Shown: positions 1-9,095, numbered from the stretch's first letter. The stretch: 64,000 nucleotides of DNA from Paraburkholderia dioscoreae (GCF_902459535.1 NZ_LR699553.1:2356001-2420000), one strand, 5' to 3'. The notes: a model not told the origin generated them from the letters alone. Made by a program: numbers and translations.

Positions 1-2
1 CC

Positions 3-647
3 GCCCATGAACTGAAAACGCCGCTTGCCGCGATCAAGGTGCAGGCGCAGGTGGCCCTGGCCGAAACGGATAAGGCGCGGCAGCGGCTCGCCATGGAACG
101 CGTGGTGCAAGGCGTGGATCGCAGCGCGCGCCTCGCGGAGCAGTTGCTGCTGCTCGCGCGTCTGGACGTGCACGAAAAGATGACGGCGGCGCCGCTCAAA
201 CCCGCCGTGGTCGCAAAGAACGCGCTGCTCGCCAACGAGCGCAGCGCACAGCAGAAAAACATTCACGTGACGCTGACGGGCGACATGCGCGCCGAGATCA
301 ACGCGGAGCCCGTGCTGATCGGCATCCTGCTCGACAATCTGCTCGATAACGCGATCAAGTACGGGCGCGCCGGCGGCAGCATCGAAGTGGCGGTGCAGCA
401 CGCCGAAGACCGCATACAGGTGACCGTGCGCGACGACGGCCCCGGCGTCGCGCCAGGCGATCTCGACCGTCTGACGAATCGTTTTTTCCGGGCGACCGGC
501 AATCAGGCCACCGGCAGCGGGCTGGGCCTTTCGATCGTCGCGCGGATTGCGGAACATTTCGGCGCGAGCCTGCGTCTCGGCAAAGGCATCGGCGAACGGG
601 GACTCGCGGTCGAGGTGTCGTTTCCCGCTTATACGCAGGCGAGTTGA
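3..647 (+). CDS. Sensor histidine kinase, C-terminal part (5' end outside window)
   Basis: This is the 3' end of a two-component sensor kinase; the reading frame is open to the left edge, so the sensor and membrane part is missing. The visible 214 residues start in the dimerisation/phospho-acceptor H-box (AHELKTPLAAI, with the phospho-accepting His) and continue through an N-box (DNLLDNAIKYG), a G1 box (DDGPGV) and a G2 box (GSGLGLSIV) of the ATP-binding domain. The layout resembles QseC/PmrB-type kinases, but the ligand cannot be inferred. Its partner response regulator would be expected just upstream, outside the window. It converges with the hopanoid block, with about 130 bp between the two stop codons. 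Confidence 0.93.
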   Translation, partial: AHELKTPLAAIKVQAQVALAETDKARQRLAMERVVQGVDRSARLAEQLLLLARLDVHEKMTAAPLKPAVVAKNALLANERSAQQKNIHVTLTGDMRAEINAEPVLIGILLDNLLDNAIKYGRAGGSIEVAVQHAEDRIQVTVRDDGPGVAPGDLDRLTNRFFRATGNQATGSGLGLSIVARIAEHFGASLRLGKGIGERGLAVEVSFPAYTQAS

Positions 648-775
648 GGAGAAAGCAGAAGCGGGCCTCGCATCGACGCATCTCGCTTGTGAGGGTGCGC
701 TTTCCCGCGTCCACGCGCCCCATGTGCTGCGAACCGTTGTGCCTTGGTGATCCTGCGGCGCGCGCCGTTCGGTCT

Positions 776-1771
776 CTAAGGCGCGCGCTCGAACGCTCGC
801 TGCGGCGCCCGATTCGACGACTCCGCGAACTGCCACGCAATCAGCCCCGGCACGAATATCACGAGATCGCGAATCCGGCGCGCACCGGCCAGCGCGAGAC
901 AGATGGAAGGATCGAGGCCGAGCGCGCCGCCGATCAGAATGAAGCCGCCCTCCTGCACGCCCAGGCCGCCCGGCACGAAGAACGCCGCGCTGCTGATCGC
1001 CTGGATCAGCGATTCGATCACCACCGCTTCGACGAGCGTGACGTGCACGCCGAGAAAGTACAGCGCCAGCCAGATTTCCAGCGACGTGAGAAAGCACTGC
1101 AGCGGTTGCCAGAAAAACAGATAGCGCAGCACCACGCCACGCCGCCGCCAGATCAGCTTGATGGCCTGATCGATCTGCGCCGACTGGCCGACCAGCGCGG
1201 CAAGCTTGCCGCTCGTCATATGATTGAGTGCGCGCGTGATGCGTTCGAACGGACTCGCGTGCTGCACGAGCGCGAACAGCACGAGGAGCGGCGTGAGCAC
1301 CACCACGCCCCAGGCCAGTTGCCCGGCAAGCCTGAGCGTGTCGGAATGCGCATGCGCGAACAGAAAGCCGATGCCGACCATCGTGAAGAGCAACTGGCTG
1401 ATCACCGTAAGCTGCATGTCGACGATGATGCTGCCCACCGCCGTGGACGGCCGCACGCCCCAGCGCCGCAGCATGCGGAACGACACCACTTCGCCGCCGA
1501 TGCGCGCCACCGGCAGCATGCTGTTGACCGATTCGCGCACCCACGCGAGGTGCAGCATGTTGAAGATGCCGGGACGGTTCGCGCCGCGAATCAGCGAACG
1601 CCAGTCGCAGGCATTGGCGAGCATCGGCAGCACGTGCGCGAGCGCGGCTAGCAGCAGTCCCGCGCCGGCCGCGCGCAGTGCGCCGAGCACGGCGCCGGGA
1701 TTGTCGTGCCAGACGAGCCAGAGCGACGCCAGCAGGCCGGCTAGCGCGGCCACGCGGCCGAGATGCTTCAT
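776..1771 (-). CDS. hpnL: HpnL-like hopanoid-cluster membrane protein (UPF0104/lysylphosphatidylglycerol synthase-like fold)
   Basis: A 331-residue integral membrane protein with about eight hydrophobic segments and the conserved FVPGGLGVQEGGFILIG stretch typical of the UPF0104/HpnL family. HpnL is found in hopanoid clusters and is thought to act in transport or localisation of hopanoids; its exact role is not known from this sequence. I chose ATG 1771 rather than GTG 1774 because a GAGGTGG element lies a few bases upstream. It is the last gene of the leftward hpnJ-hpnI-hpnL block, 102 bp downstream of hpnI. The family call is strong; the symbol rests on context. Confidence 0.8.
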   Translation of the reverse strand: MKHLGRVAALAGLLASLWLVWHDNPGAVLGALRAAGAGLLLAALAHVLPMLANACDWRSLIRGANRPGIFNMLHLAWVRESVNSMLPVARIGGEVVSFRMLRRWGVRPSTAVGSIIVDMQLTVISQLLFTMVGIGFLFAHAHSDTLRLAGQLAWGVVVLTPLLVLFALVQHASPFERITRALNHMTSGKLAALVGQSAQIDQAIKLIWRRRGVVLRYLFFWQPLQCFLTSLEIWLALYFLGVHVTLVEAVVIESLIQAISSAAFFVPGGLGVQEGGFILIGGALGLDPSICLALAGARRIRDLVIFVPGLIAWQFAESSNRAPQRAFERAP

Positions 1772-1873
1772 CACGCGCCCACCTCGTGCGCGCGCTTCCG
1801 GCGCGTTGCCCTGCGTTCAGAAGCTGCTTCGAAAAAACGATCCATCATGCCAATCCACGCTGCCCTTCGTCCG

Positions 1874-3034
1874 TCATTCGTCCTGCGCCGCCGACAACAG
1901 GCCGTCGCCGTCCACCTTGAAGCTGAAGCCTCGCCAGATCACGCGCGACGAGCAGAAGCTCGCGACGAAAATCGCAAACGATACGATATCCCATAACGGC
2001 AGCAGCCACAGGTCGCGATGCGCCTGCTTCAACGCACGATCGGACAGCAGTTTCAACGCGAGCCGCGCGCACATGGCGGCCAGCGCGAGCGACCATGCCC
2101 ACCATGCGCCGCCCGAGAAGACGAGCGCAAGCAGCGCGAACGCGAACGGATGAATCAGCGCCGAGCCGAGATGGCCGAGCGGATCGATGCGGCGGATCGT
2201 GCGGCTCCAGCGCAGCTCATGCGCGATCAGTTGCGCCGCACTCGATTCCACGCACGCATGCGAGATCGTGAACGGCGGGATCGCCACTTTCTCGCCGGTC
2301 ATGCGCACCGCTTCGCCGATGGCGTGGTCTTCCGCGAGATGCCGCACGAACGGCGTCAGGCCGCCGATTTTTTCGAGCGTATTGCGCCGCATCGCAATGG
2401 TCTGGCCGAAGCACGGGCGCGCGAGCCCAAGCGCGAGACCGGTCACGACGCCGGGCAGGAACTGATAGTTGGTCGCCTTGGCCGACAGACGCGGCCAGAA
2501 GCCAGGATCGGGCTGTCCGCGATACGCGCAGGTGACGAGCCCCACGCCGGGTTTCTGCAATTCGCCAATCACATTGCGCAGATAGTCCGGCTCGACGCTC
2601 ACGTCGCTGTCGGCGAAGACGAACACGTCGTGCTGTGCTTGCGGCAGCATATTGAGGATGTTGCTGATCTTGCGGTTCGGCCCGTAGAGACGCGCATCGG
2701 CCACCACGGTGATGTGCGCGTCGGGATAGAGGCGCCGCAGTTCGTCGACGGTTTGCAGCGCGGGATCGGCCGAATCGTGCACGCCGAACAGAAACTGCAC
2801 GGGCCCCGGATAGTCCTGCCGGCAGAAGCTGGAGAGATTGTCGAGCAGCGCCCACTCGTTGCCGTGCAGCGGTTTGACGATCGTGACCGGCACGAACTCG
2901 GTCGGCTCGGACACCGCCCGCTCGAAGAACCGTCCGATCAGCGCACCGGCAAGCACGGTGTAGCCAATGCCGAGGACCGCGGCCGCCGCGCTGGCGCAGG
3001 CCAGCGTGACGGCGACCAGATGCGCGGCGCTCAC
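1874..3034 (-). CDS. hpnI: Hopanoid glycosyltransferase HpnI
   Basis: A 386-residue family 2 glycosyltransferase related to ceramide glucosyltransferases. It has an N-terminal membrane segment (about residues 5-30), the nucleotide-sugar motif VFADSDVSV, a downstream AEDHAIGEA acid motif, an ELRWSR element of the (Q/R)xxRW type, and hydrophobic segments at the C-terminus. HpnI adds N-acetylglucosamine to bacteriohopanetetrol at the inner membrane. It starts with GTG; the first four bases (GTGA) overlap the hpnJ stop codon, so the two are translationally coupled. The deacetylase HpnK that normally acts next is not encoded beside it. Confidence 0.88.
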   Translation of the reverse strand: MSAAHLVAVTLACASAAAAVLGIGYTVLAGALIGRFFERAVSEPTEFVPVTIVKPLHGNEWALLDNLSSFCRQDYPGPVQFLFGVHDSADPALQTVDELRRLYPDAHITVVADARLYGPNRKISNILNMLPQAQHDVFVFADSDVSVEPDYLRNVIGELQKPGVGLVTCAYRGQPDPGFWPRLSAKATNYQFLPGVVTGLALGLARPCFGQTIAMRRNTLEKIGGLTPFVRHLAEDHAIGEAVRMTGEKVAIPPFTISHACVESSAAQLIAHELRWSRTIRRIDPLGHLGSALIHPFAFALLALVFSGGAWWAWSLALAAMCARLALKLLSDRALKQAHRDLWLLPLWDIVSFAIFVASFCSSRVIWRGFSFKVDGDGLLSAAQDE

Positions 3035-4452
3035 GCCTCGTGGGCGCGCAGGAAACGGAAGAATTCGACGCCCTCGCGCAGGCGCCGTTTCATCATGTCC
3101 CAGCTCGTCAGCATCTCCCGCAGGATTTCCCAGATCTTCGACGGCCGGAAATAGAAACGCTTGTAGAAGTTTTCGAGCTGATGGTAAATCTCGTCGCGCG
3201 ACAGATGCGGATAGCCGATCGCCGCCAGTTGCACGCCTGATTTGCTCACGAGGTTGATCACCTTGTTCTCTTCGAGCCAGCCGTTGTCAACCGCCTGGTT
3301 ATAGAGCGTCGTGCCGGGATACGGCGCCGCGAGCGATACCTGGATCGTGTGCGGATTGATCTCTTTGGCGTATTCGATCGTCTTCTGGATCGTGTCCTGT
3401 GTTTCGCCGGGCAGACCGAGAATGAACGTGCCGTGAATCTTGATGCCGAGTTTGCGGCAATCGTCGCTGAAACGGCGTGCGATGTCCGTGCGCAGACCCT
3501 TCTTGATGTTCAGCAGGATCTGGTCGTCGCCCGATTCATAACCGACCAGCAGCAGGCGCAGGCCGTTTTCCTTCATGATCTTCAGCGTCGAGTACGGCAC
3601 GTTCGCCTTCGCATTGCACGACCACGTCACGCCCAGTTGCCCAAGACCGCGGGCAATTTCTTCGACCCGCGGCTTGAAGTCGGTGAAGGTGTCGTCGTCG
3701 AACATGATCTCCCTGACTTCAGGCATGTTGTCGCGAATCCACTTCACTTCCGCCAGCACGTTTTCGACCGAGCGCGTGCGGTAGCGATGTCCGCCCACGG
3801 TTTGCGGCCACAGGCAGAAGGTGCACTTCGAGCGGCAACCGCGGCCCGTGTAGATCGACACGTACGGGTGCTTCAGATAACCGATGAAGTAGTTGTCGAT
3901 CTTCAGATCGCGCTTGTAGACGGGCGCGACGAACGGCAGCTCGTCCATGTTCTCGAGGATCGGGCGCGCTTCGTTGTGCTCGATCGAACCGTCGGCGGCG
4001 CGATAGCTCAGACCCTGGATCTGCGCAAACGGCTTGCCTCCGGCGACTTCCTGACAGGTGAAGTCGAATTCCTCGCGGCAGACGAAGTCGATCGCTTCGG
4101 TAGCCGTCAGCGAATTGTGCGGATCGACGGCGACCTTCGCGCCCACCATGCCGATCAACACGGACGGTTTGCGCTTCTTCAGGTCTTCGGCGAACAGGGC
4201 GTCGGTGGGAAAGGACGGCGTGCTGGTGTGGATCACCACCAGATCGTATTGCTGCGCAATGTCCAGCGTTTGGTCGACCGACAAACCATCTGCCGGTGCG
4301 TCGAGCACGCGGCTGTCGGGCACGAGTGCGGCGGGCTGTGCGAGCCACGTGGGATACCAGAACGAGCGGACTTCACGTTTGGCCTGATAGCGCGAACCCG
4401 CGCCACCATCGAAGCCGTCGTACGACGGCGCCTGCAAGAACAGGGTTTTCAT
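3031..4452 (-). CDS. hpnJ: Hopanoid biosynthesis radical SAM protein HpnJ
   Basis: A 473-residue B12-binding-type radical SAM enzyme. The N-terminal half has a cobalamin-binding-like Rossmann fold (DLVVIHTSTPSFPTD). The radical SAM cluster motif is CRSKCTFC inside GRGCRSKCTFCLWPQ, a CxxxCxxC pattern. HpnJ rearranges the glucosamine of bacteriohopanetetrol glucosamine into the cyclitol ether. It is first in the leftward block and overlaps hpnI by four bases. The start is ATG 4452, preceded by a GGAGC element. Length and start sequence (MKTLFLQAPSYDGFDGGAGS) fit the family well. Confidence 0.92.
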   Translation of the reverse strand: MKTLFLQAPSYDGFDGGAGSRYQAKREVRSFWYPTWLAQPAALVPDSRVLDAPADGLSVDQTLDIAQQYDLVVIHTSTPSFPTDALFAEDLKKRKPSVLIGMVGAKVAVDPHNSLTATEAIDFVCREEFDFTCQEVAGGKPFAQIQGLSYRAADGSIEHNEARPILENMDELPFVAPVYKRDLKIDNYFIGYLKHPYVSIYTGRGCRSKCTFCLWPQTVGGHRYRTRSVENVLAEVKWIRDNMPEVREIMFDDDTFTDFKPRVEEIARGLGQLGVTWSCNAKANVPYSTLKIMKENGLRLLLVGYESGDDQILLNIKKGLRTDIARRFSDDCRKLGIKIHGTFILGLPGETQDTIQKTIEYAKEINPHTIQVSLAAPYPGTTLYNQAVDNGWLEENKVINLVSKSGVQLAAIGYPHLSRDEIYHQLENFYKRFYFRPSKIWEILREMLTSWDMMKRRLREGVEFFRFLRAHEA

Positions 4453-4626
4453 GGATGCTCCAGCAAGCCTTGTATCGGCGCTTTCAGTTCTCTATCGACA
4501 AACTGTCGGAACTATTTCCCGCCGGGCGGCGGGTAATCGCGCAAATACTACGGAGCAAAGCTGAAGGAAACCTTAAGTAAAAACTGACCGGCCGCGCGCC
4601 TGTCACACGCGAACCGGCCCATGCGT

Positions 4627-4830
4627 TCAGACCGGCTTGATATCCGCCGCCTGCTTGCCCTTCGGCCCCTGCTTGATTTCAAAGCTGACCTTCTGGTTTT
4701 CCTGCAACGACTTGAAACCCTCGGAGCGGATCTCCGAGAAATGAGCGAACAGATCTTCGCCGCCGTCGTCGGGAGTAATGAAGCCAAAGCCTTTCGCGTC
4801 GTTAAACCATTTCACTGTACCGGTTGGCAT
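4627..4830 (-). CDS. Cold-shock domain protein (CspA family)
   Basis: A 67-residue single cold-shock domain, the normal length for CspA-type RNA chaperones. It has the start MPTGTVKWFNDAKGFGFI with RNP1 (KGFGFI) and an RNP2-like LFAHF motif. These proteins bind single-stranded RNA/DNA and melt RNA structure. A TGAGGAATCGAC ribosome-binding region lies directly before ATG 4830. The gene stands alone upstream of hpnJ on the same strand; about 170 bp separates them. Several Csp paralogues usually exist per genome, so I give no symbol. Confidence 0.95.
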   Translation of the reverse strand: MPTGTVKWFNDAKGFGFITPDDGGEDLFAHFSEIRSEGFKSLQENQKVSFEIKQGPKGKQAADIKPV

Positions 4831-5235
4831 GTCGATTCCTCATGTGCATCTGGGTTGATTGGCCTGCATTGGCCGGGCTTCGCCTGCCGCTTCTGAAGGT
4901 TGCCTCGCGTGCTGCTTCGGCGCTGCTTGCTGCCTTGCGTAACGCTCGCGCCTCGTTTTGGCAACATCCACGGCCGCGGGATCAGGCCGGTTTCTGCCAC
5001 TGCTGCTCGACTCTACGCCTCTTTGCGCGGCACCGCTTCGACCCGTTTTCCGCTGCCGCGGCAGCCGCGCGGCAAGACGCGTGCCGCATGCCACGCGCGA
5101 GGCCGCCCATCGGTGCGATTTCGCGCAATCAGATAAGATGTTTGGAATCGGCAGTCCATCCAAGGCCCGCGCAGGTCCAGCCCCGTGCTCGACGATCGCG
5201 CGGCCTGTCGTTTTCCCCTATACAGGAACCCCAGC
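4831..5235. other. 405-bp divergent intergenic region between csp and aldehyde dehydrogenase gene
   Basis: No credible gene. It must contain the csp promoter and 5' leader (leftward) and the promoter for the dehydrogenase (rightward). Open frames here have no ribosome-binding site and read as shadows. I see no clear -35/-10 pair or strong palindrome. Confidence 0.6.
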
Positions 5236-6681
5236 ATGGCCATCTCGAGCTATACCGATACCCGACTTCTGATCAACGGCGAATGGTGCGACGCCGCCAG
5301 CGGCAAGACCCTCGACGTCGTCAACCCGGCCACCGGCCAGGCCATCGGCAAAGTGGCGCACGCCGGCATTGCCGATCTGGACCGGGCGCTCGCCGCCGCG
5401 CAACGCGGCTTCGAAGCCTGGCGCAAGGTGCCGGCCAACGAGCGCGCCACGACCATGCGCCGCGCCGCCGCGCTGGTGCGCGAGCGGGCCTCGGACATCG
5501 GCCGTCTGATGACGCAGGAACAGGGCAAGCCGTTCGCCGAAGCACGCGTCGAAGTGCTGGCGGCGGCTGACATCATCGAATGGTTTGCCGACGAAGGCCG
5601 CCGCGTCTACGGCCGGATCGTGCCGTCGCGCAACCTGGCGGCGCAGCAACTGGTGCTCAAGGAGCCGATCGGGCCTGTGGCGGCGTTCACGCCGTGGAAT
5701 TTCCCGGTCAACCAGGTCGTGCGCAAACTGAGTGCCGCGCTCGCGTGCGGCTGTTCGTTCCTCGTCAAGGCACCGGAAGAAACGCCGGCGTCGCCGGCAG
5801 CACTGCTGCAGGCCTTCGTCGAGGCCGGCGTGCCGGCGGGTACGGTCGGCCTCGTGTTCGGCGACCCGGCTGAAATTTCCAGCTACCTGATTCCGCATCC
5901 GGTGATCCGCAAGGTCACGTTCACCGGTTCGACGCCGGTCGGCAAGCAACTGGCGGCACTGGCCGGCGCACACATGAAGCGCGCAACAATGGAATTGGGC
6001 GGTCACGCTCCGGTCATCGTGGCGGAAGACGCCGACGTGGCGCTCGCCGTCAAGGCCGCGGGCGGCGCGAAGTTCCGCAATGCCGGCCAGGTCTGCATCT
6101 CGCCCACGCGCTTCCTGGTGCACAACAGCATCCGCGAGGAGTTCGCCGCGGCGCTGGTCAAGCATGCTGAAGGCCTCAAGCTCGGCGACGGCCTCGCCGA
6201 AGGCACGACCCTCGGGCCGCTCGCCAACGCCCGCCGCCTGACGGCAATGAGCAAGGTGCTCGACGACGCGCGCAAAACCGGCGCCAAGGTCGAAACGGGC
6301 GGCGAACGCGTGGGCTCGGAAGGCAACTTCTTTGCGCCCACCGTGCTGACCAACGTATCGCTCGAAGCCGACGTGTTCAACAACGAGCCGTTCGGCCCGA
6401 TCGCGGCGATTCGCGGCTTCGACAAGCTCGAAGAAGCGATCGCGGAAGCGAACCGCCTGCCATACGGTCTGGCGGGCTATGCGTTCACGAAGTCGTTCAG
6501 TAACGTGCACCTGCTGTCGCAGCAACTGGAAGTCGGCATGCTGTGGATCAACCAGCCGGCTACGCCGTCGCCGGAAATGCCGTTTGGCGGCGTGAAGGAT
6601 TCGGGTTACGGTTCGGAAGGCGGCCCGGAAGCGATGGAAGGCTACCTGGTCACCAAGGCGGTATCGGTGATGGCGGTTTAA
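5236..6681 (+). CDS. NAD(P)-dependent semialdehyde dehydrogenase (succinate- or alpha-ketoglutaric-semialdehyde type)
   Basis: A 481-residue aldehyde dehydrogenase. The catalytic Cys lies in NAGQVCISPTRFLV, the general-base Glu in MELGGHAPVIV, and TPWNFPVNQ and FTGSTPVG form the cofactor region. I chose ATG 5236 because CAGGAACC lies eight bases upstream and the protein then begins MAISSYTDTRLLINGEW, normal for this family; an in-frame start at 5185 would add 17 unsupported residues. It would usually be annotated GabD-like, oxidising succinate semialdehyde. The adjacent hexuronate/2-keto-3-deoxysugar genes make alpha-ketoglutaric semialdehyde an equally plausible substrate. The gene ends in a strong terminator, so it is its own unit. 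Confidence 0.9.
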   Translation: MAISSYTDTRLLINGEWCDAASGKTLDVVNPATGQAIGKVAHAGIADLDRALAAAQRGFEAWRKVPANERATTMRRAAALVRERASDIGRLMTQEQGKPFAEARVEVLAAADIIEWFADEGRRVYGRIVPSRNLAAQQLVLKEPIGPVAAFTPWNFPVNQVVRKLSAALACGCSFLVKAPEETPASPAALLQAFVEAGVPAGTVGLVFGDPAEISSYLIPHPVIRKVTFTGSTPVGKQLAALAGAHMKRATMELGGHAPVIVAEDADVALAVKAAGGAKFRNAGQVCISPTRFLVHNSIREEFAAALVKHAEGLKLGDGLAEGTTLGPLANARRLTAMSKVLDDARKTGAKVETGGERVGSEGNFFAPTVLTNVSLEADVFNNEPFGPIAAIRGFDKLEEAIAEANRLPYGLAGYAFTKSFSNVHLLSQQLEVGMLWINQPATPSPEMPFGGVKDSGYGSEGGPEAMEGYLVTKAVSVMAV

Positions 6682-6729
6682 GACGGACCGAGGCGGCTTA
6701 CCGCCCGCCTCTTTTCACATACCGTAGCG

Positions 6730-6764
6730 GGTCCGCGAGCTTACGCTCGCGGACCTTTTTTATT
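6730..6764 (+). terminator. Rho-independent terminator of the semialdehyde dehydrogenase gene
   Basis: A perfect 11-bp stem (GGTCCGCGAGC at 6730-6740 and its complement at 6745-6755) with a TTAC loop is followed directly by a T-rich run at 6756-6764. It lies 49 bp after the stop codon. Confidence 0.93.
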
Positions 6765-6863
6765 GTCGTGAACAACGAACGACGGCAAACGCGGGCAAAC
6801 GCGGGCAAGCGCGCGACCCGCTTACGCTCCTGAAGAACGCGAACGGGCCGCCTTCACCCTGCC

Positions 6864-7880
6864 CTACACATGCACGTCCCGCTCGCTGAGCGGCGGCGTG
6901 TTCGCCGCCGCGAACTCCTCGCGCAACGCATCGCGCGCCTGATGCCGGCGCACCCACAGCGCCGTGAGAATCGGCACCAGAATCGCCGTCACGAGACAGG
7001 CCGTCGCGACCATCGCGGTCGCGGCCGGCACCAGCGGCCTGAAGCCTGGAATCATCTCGCCGATGATCGCCGGATTCGCCACCGCGGCCCCGGCAGTCGA
7101 CGAAGCGGCCAGCCCCGCCGCCCCATTGCCTCCCGCAATCCAGCGATCCGCGAGAATCAGCGGAATGCCTGTCACGACGATCACGCCGAGACCCAGCACG
7201 ATTCCCGGCAGGCCGCTCCTCGCGATCACGCTGAGGTCGATGCCGTTGCCGAGCGCAAAGCCGAAGAACGGAATCAGCGGATGCACGCAGCGGTCGAAGA
7301 ATTCGCGCAACTCGCTATCCAGATTACCCAGCACGAAGCCGATCAGAAACGGCAGCACCGCGCCGACGAACAGGCGCGGCTCGAAGAACGCCACACCGGT
7401 CGCGCCGAGAATGATCATGCTGACGAGCGGCCCCGATTCGACCGACATCAGCACGAACGCACCCGCCTCCTCCCTGGTCCCGTATTGCTGCATCACGGCC
7501 GCGTAGAGGCCGCCGTTGGTCATGTCCATCGAGGTCGTGATCGCCAGCACGGAGAGGCCGGCGAAGAGCCCGGCCTTGACGCCGTCGATCGGGATGAAGC
7601 GCGAGGCGACGATCGTCGCGATCCACGCCACGATCATTTTCGTCACCAGCAGCGTGCCCGATTTGCGCAGCACGGTGCCGGTCGCGCGAAGATCGATGGT
7701 CGCGCCCATGCAGAAGAACCACACCGCCAGAATCGGCACGGTGCCGGTAATCAAACCATTGGTGAACGACCCGAAGTACTTGCCCGAACCCGGCGCAAAC
7801 GTGTGGACGCAGGCGCCGAGCAACAACGGCACCAGCATCAGGCCGCCAGGAATGCGGTCGATGGCCTTCTTGAGCTTCAT
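6864..7880 (-). CDS. kdgT: 2-keto-3-deoxygluconate permease KdgT
   Basis: A 338-residue polytopic membrane protein of the KdgT family, which imports 2-keto-3-deoxygluconate by proton symport. It begins MKLKKAIDRIPGGLMLVPLL and has about ten hydrophobic segments, including the conserved FFCMGATIDLR and TSMDMTNGGLYAAVM stretches. ATG 7880 is chosen because CGGAGGAGG sits just before it; the longer open frame to 7970 adds a hydrophilic tail without a ribosome-binding site. It is divergent from kduI and probably shares the control region and the KdgR-like regulator. It converges with the dehydrogenase gene. Confidence 0.93.
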   Translation of the reverse strand: MKLKKAIDRIPGGLMLVPLLLGACVHTFAPGSGKYFGSFTNGLITGTVPILAVWFFCMGATIDLRATGTVLRKSGTLLVTKMIVAWIATIVASRFIPIDGVKAGLFAGLSVLAITTSMDMTNGGLYAAVMQQYGTREEAGAFVLMSVESGPLVSMIILGATGVAFFEPRLFVGAVLPFLIGFVLGNLDSELREFFDRCVHPLIPFFGFALGNGIDLSVIARSGLPGIVLGLGVIVVTGIPLILADRWIAGGNGAAGLAASSTAGAAVANPAIIGEMIPGFRPLVPAATAMVATACLVTAILVPILTALWVRRHQARDALREEFAAANTPPLSERDVHV

Positions 7881-8078
7881 GCCTCCTCCGTGGACTTTGC
7901 GTCCCGTTATCGGGTGGATCACCCGGGGTAATGGCCCGTTCTCGCGCCGGGCTGCTCCCTTTCGGCGCAATATAGCATCGCGAAAGGAACGCTGTTCCGA
8001 TTGCGATGGAAATTACGCTCATCGTTTACCCGTTACCTGCCTCAAACCCTTATCCAATATGATGTCGCAGTGCAATAT

Positions 8079-8099
8079 TTTCGGACCACTGTTCCGAAA
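8079..8099. promoter_or_regulatory. Probable IclR/KdgR-type operator between kdgT and kduI
   Basis: A near-perfect 21-bp palindrome: arm TTTCGGA (8079-8085) and arm TCCGAAA (8093-8099), with two further pairs inside a 7-bp centre (9 of 10 pairs match). It lies 84 bp before the kduI start in the divergent kdgT/kduI spacer. IclR-family regulators bind short TTTC..GAAA-type palindromes and an IclR gene follows kduD, so this is the best candidate target. Confidence 0.65.
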
Positions 8100-8183
8100 T
8101 CCAATTTCTACGCTACAGTCGAGCCCAGAACGGCGCCCGCGTCGAGAGACAGCTGGGCGCGCCAACCCAGCGGAGAAAGAACC

Positions 8184-9020
8184 ATGGAAGTGAGACAGGC
8201 CATCAACAGCGAATACGCAAAGACGCTGGATACCGAAGGATTGCGCCGGGCATTTCTGGTGGATCAGGTATTCGAGCGCGATGCGTTGAAGCTCACCTAT
8301 AGCCATATCGACCGGATCATCGTCGGCGGCGTGTCGCCGGTGGCCCGCGCGGTCGAGGTGCCCGGCTCGCTCGGCAAGGCGATCGGCGTGAGCTATCTGC
8401 TGGAGCGGCGCGAACTCGGCGCGATCAACATCGGCGGCGACGGCTGGGTCGAGGTGGACGGCACGCGCCATACGGTGCGCAACGAAGAGGCGATCTACAT
8501 CGGCAAAGGTGCGCAGGCCATTGCCTTCGGCAGCGACGACGTCGCGCGGCCCGCGAAGTTCTACCTGAACTGCGCCCCCGCTCACACGTCGTATCCGACC
8601 CGCACGATCTCGCTTGCGCAAGCCTCGCCGCAAACGCTCGGCGGCCCTGCCACGAGCAACCGCCGCACCATCTACAAATTCATCGTTCCCGAAGTGCTGC
8701 CCACCTGCCAGCTTTCCATGGGCATGACGAAACTCGAACCGGGCAGCCTGTGGAACACCATGCCGTGCCATACACACGAGCGCCGCATGGAGGTGTATTT
8801 CTATTTCAACATCGCCGACGACGCCGCCGTCTTTCACATGATGGGCGAGCCGAACGAGACGCGGCACATTCTCGTGCACAACGAGCAGGCGGTGATCTCG
8901 CCGAGCTGGTCGATTCACTCCGGTGTCGGCACGCAGGCGTACACGTTCATCTGGGGCATGGTCGGCGAAAACCAGGTGTTCAGCGACATGGACCACATCG
9001 CCGTGCGGGACTTGCGCTGA
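8184..9020 (+). CDS. kduI: 5-dehydro-4-deoxy-D-glucuronate isomerase KduI
   Basis: A 278-residue cupin isomerase that converts 5-keto-4-deoxyuronate to 2,5-diketo-3-deoxygluconate, a step in the breakdown of pectin- and glycosaminoglycan-derived unsaturated uronates. The metal-binding motif MPCHTHERRMEVYFYF is intact (two His and a Glu), and a second domain His is in SWSIHSGVGT. ATG 8184 is preceded by GGAGAAAGAACC, and the length equals the E. coli enzyme. The in-frame extension to 8001 runs through the operator region and is rejected. It is first gene of kduI-kduD, probably followed by the regulator. Confidence 0.96.
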   Translation: MEVRQAINSEYAKTLDTEGLRRAFLVDQVFERDALKLTYSHIDRIIVGGVSPVARAVEVPGSLGKAIGVSYLLERRELGAINIGGDGWVEVDGTRHTVRNEEAIYIGKGAQAIAFGSDDVARPAKFYLNCAPAHTSYPTRTISLAQASPQTLGGPATSNRRTIYKFIVPEVLPTCQLSMGMTKLEPGSLWNTMPCHTHERRMEVYFYFNIADDAAVFHMMGEPNETRHILVHNEQAVISPSWSIHSGVGTQAYTFIWGMVGENQVFSDMDHIAVRDLR

Positions 9021-9095
9021 CGGGCCGTTTTTTTCACCCTTTTTTTCGGCCTCTTTTTACCGCCTTTTTCGCATCAGCCACTCCGGCAACACGAC

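Noticed and set aside
5218..6525. 435-codon minus-strand open frame
   Set aside because: Antisense to the semialdehyde dehydrogenase, which has intact catalytic motifs and a terminator.
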